From: Methanobacteriota archaeon
GTDB lineage: Archaea; Thermoplasmatota; Thermoplasmata; RBG-16-68-12
Direction: 5' to 3'
Length of the DNA: 6,243 nucleotides
Assembly (NCBI GenBank): GCA_005878415.1
Contig: VBMM01000192.1
Span: forward strand, 1 to 6,243
The notes beneath the pieces are model-generated. The model was not told where the DNA came from, made no database searches, and worked only from the letters and a program-made list of their open reading frames with translations. Shown here piece by piece: positions 4,969 to 6,243 of the stretch; positions within the stretch are counted from its first letter, which is position 1, and the number at the start of each line of letters is the position of its first letter. The position numbers and the translations under genes are program-made.

Positions 4969-6003
4969 CTGAAGGCCGTGGTCGTCCCCACTTACGGCGG
5001 CCCGGACGTCCTGGAGTTCGTCCCCGACCATCCGGACCCGGTGCCCGGGCCGGACCAGGTCGTCGTCCGCGTCCACGCGACGTCCCTGAACCATCTCGAC
5101 CTATTCGTGCGGGAAGGCATCCCGACCCTCAAGCTGGCGTTGCCGCACATCCTCGGCTCCGACGCGGCGGGGGACATCGCCGAGGTCGGGTCGGACATCA
5201 CGGACCTCGAGGTCGGGGACCGGGTCGTCGTGAATCCCGGCATCTCGTGCGGGCGCTGCGAGTACTGCCTCAAAGGCGAAGACTCCGAGTGCGTCGACTA
5301 CAAGATCCTCGGGGAGCACCTGCCCGGCGCGTACGCGGAGAAGGTCGCCGTCCCGGCGCGGAACGTCCTCAAGATCCCGACGGACATGGACTTCGCCCCC
5401 GCGGCCGCCGCTCCGCTCGCCTTCATGACGGCGTGGCGCATGCTCATCACCCGCGCCAAGGTCCGTCCCGGGGAGGACGTGCTCATCTTGGGCGCCGGGT
5501 CCGGCGTGTCGACGGCGGCGATCCAGGTCGCGAAGCTCGCGGGCTGCACCGTCTTCACGACGAGCTCGAGCGACGCGAAGCTCGAGAAGGCAAAGGCGCT
5601 CGGCGCGGACGTCTTGGTGAACTACGCGACGATGCCGTGGTCGAAGGCGATCTGGGAGCTGACGGGGAAGCGCGGCGTCGACGTGATCGTCGATCACGTC
5701 GGCCAAGCGACGTTCAAGGACTCCGTGCGCACGTTGCGGAAGGGCGGGCGGATCGTCGTCCCGGGGGCCACGACCGGACCGATGCTCGAGCTCGACGCGC
5801 GATACCTGTTCTGGCGGCAGCTCTCGGTCCTCGGGTCGACGATGGCGAATCAGCGGGAGTTCGAGGAGGTCCTCAAGCTCGTGTTCATGGGCCGCCTCAA
5901 GCCGGTCGTGGACCGGGTGTTCCCGCTGGCGCAGGCGAGGCAGGCCCACGAGTACCTGGCGAAGGGAGAACAGTTCGGGAAAGTCGTGCTCGCGATCGAC
6001 TAG
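4969..6003 (+). CDS. Zn-binding MDR dehydrogenase / quinone-oxidoreductase-like protein
   Basis: A 344-residue medium-chain dehydrogenase/reductase. Numbering from CTG 4969, residues 1-130 form the GroES-like domain, with a structural-Zn lobe CGRCEYCLKGEDSEC (C94, C97, C100, C108). The catalytic-Zn ligands of classical alcohol dehydrogenases are replaced: the usual Cys position reads N41 in LNHLDLFVREG, and 'GHE' reads G63-S-D65. This pattern belongs to the Zn_ADH_like1/Qor-type branch. The Rossmann domain follows with GAGSGVS (175-181) and TTSSS (198-202) after the second strand; the lack of an acidic residue there suggests NADP(H). The product may reduce quinones, enones or similar; the substrate is unknown. 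CTG 4969 is chosen because it restores the family's usual 'MKAVVV' opening as (L/M)KAVVV and has a well-spaced AGGTG. An automated call would use GTG 4978 (341 residues). It stands alone between aIF1 and a convergent gene. Confidence 0.88.
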   Translation: MKAVVVPTYGGPDVLEFVPDHPDPVPGPDQVVVRVHATSLNHLDLFVREGIPTLKLALPHILGSDAAGDIAEVGSDITDLEVGDRVVVNPGISCGRCEYCLKGEDSECVDYKILGEHLPGAYAEKVAVPARNVLKIPTDMDFAPAAAAPLAFMTAWRMLITRAKVRPGEDVLILGAGSGVSTAAIQVAKLAGCTVFTTSSSDAKLEKAKALGADVLVNYATMPWSKAIWELTGKRGVDVIVDHVGQATFKDSVRTLRKGGRIVVPGATTGPMLELDARYLFWRQLSVLGSTMANQREFEEVLKLVFMGRLKPVVDRVFPLAQARQAHEYLAKGEQFGKVVLAID

Positions 6004-6021
6004 CCGCGCGGTCCTCGGACG

Positions 6022-6243
6022 TCAAGGTCGGCTCAGGGCGGCTGGCCCCGGCCGACGCGAGGCGACCCAGTCCCGGAGATGCCCCAGCCAGCCTCGTCGC
6101 CGCGGCCCGCGGTACCGCCGGGCGGAGCGGGTGGATCCGCCACGGACGGACAAGACGATGCGCGCCTGATCGGCGGGACGGTATTCCCACCGGATGTAGT
6201 CCGCGAGGGCGGGGTCACGAAGTCGTTCAATCAGTGTGGTCTC
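6022..6243 (-). CDS. Probable hypothetical protein, C-terminal part (5' end beyond right edge)
   Basis: Reading leftward from the right edge, one minus-strand frame is open for 73 residues to the TGA at 6022-6024. It begins ETTLIERLRDPALADYIRWE, a charged amphipathic helix, then YRPADQARIVLSVRGG, which looks like a beta strand, and ends in a very Arg/Trp/Gly-rich tail (RRYRGPRRRGWLGHLRDW). Third codon positions are mostly G or C as in the other genes, whereas the competing minus frame at 6033-6230 gives Pro/Gly/Ser-rich text without fold-like patterns. The first in-window start codon is deep inside, so the gene begins outside the window. The stop lies 18 bases from the dehydrogenase stop, so the two converge. 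I do not recognise the family. Confidence 0.45.
   Translation of the reverse strand, partial: ETTLIERLRDPALADYIRWEYRPADQARIVLSVRGGSTRSARRYRGPRRRGWLGHLRDWVASRRPGPAALSRP

Noticed and set aside
6033..6230. 65-residue minus-strand frame beginning with an ATG/TTG-type start
   Set aside because: It is Pro/Gly/Ser-rich without structural pattern and has poor third-position bias. The frame ending at 6022 on the same strand looks more coding.

Overview
The window is a GC-rich stretch of archaeal chromosome. The domain assignment rests on two adjacent genes: a transcription factor B (Zn ribbon, B-linker and two cyclin-like repeats) and an aIF1/SUI1 translation initiation factor with an N-terminal Zn ribbon. 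Both are absent from bacteria in these forms. The Shine-Dalgarno-like motifs (GAGGTG, GAGGTGA, GGAGG) placed just before several starts, and a TATA-like element with an A-rich BRE-like flank, agree with this. High GC together with bacterial-looking metabolic genes would fit an uncultured Thermoplasmatota-type lineage, but the phylum is only an inference.

Layout. (1) Bases 1-319: 3' end of an MFS transporter (last membrane segments, C-terminal PETKG), running off the left edge. (2) 337-3264: its own promoter, then a class-III PLP aminotransferase of the GABA/omega-amino-acid type, followed one base after its stop by the Shine-Dalgarno of a CoA-acylating (methyl)malonate-semialdehyde dehydrogenase. 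(3) 3265-3359: a 95-base gap holding a 14-pair imperfect inverted repeat. (4) 3360-4917: three overlapping genes, an HxlR-family winged-helix regulator, TFB and aIF1, joined by ATGA and TTGA overlaps. (5) 4969-6003: an MDR-superfamily dehydrogenase that keeps the structural Zn but has lost the catalytic Zn ligands; it appears to start at a CTG. (6) 6022-6243: the 3' end of a probable minus-strand gene, convergent with the dehydrogenase and entering from the right edge.

How the genes work together. The aminotransferase and dehydrogenase make a two-step route from an omega-amino acid to an acyl-CoA (beta-alanine to malonate semialdehyde to acetyl-CoA, or 3-aminoisobutyrate to methylmalonate semialdehyde to propionyl-CoA). 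The dehydrogenase lacks the general-base Glu of hydrolytic aldehyde dehydrogenases and carries MmsA-type residues, so a classical GABA shunt ending in free succinate is less likely. The transporter could supply substrate but has a promoter boundary after it. The HxlR-TFB-aIF1 block couples a one-domain regulator to two initiation factors, one for transcription and one for translation.

The main points for a second look are the start-codon problems (HxlR with its conserved N-terminus encoded upstream of any usable start, aIF1 starting at TTG, the dehydrogenase at CTG), the inverted repeat ahead of the HxlR gene, and the cut minus-strand gene. I see no CRISPR array, insertion sequence, tRNA, rRNA or defence system. 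The window looks like ordinary chromosome with a few unusual regulatory details.
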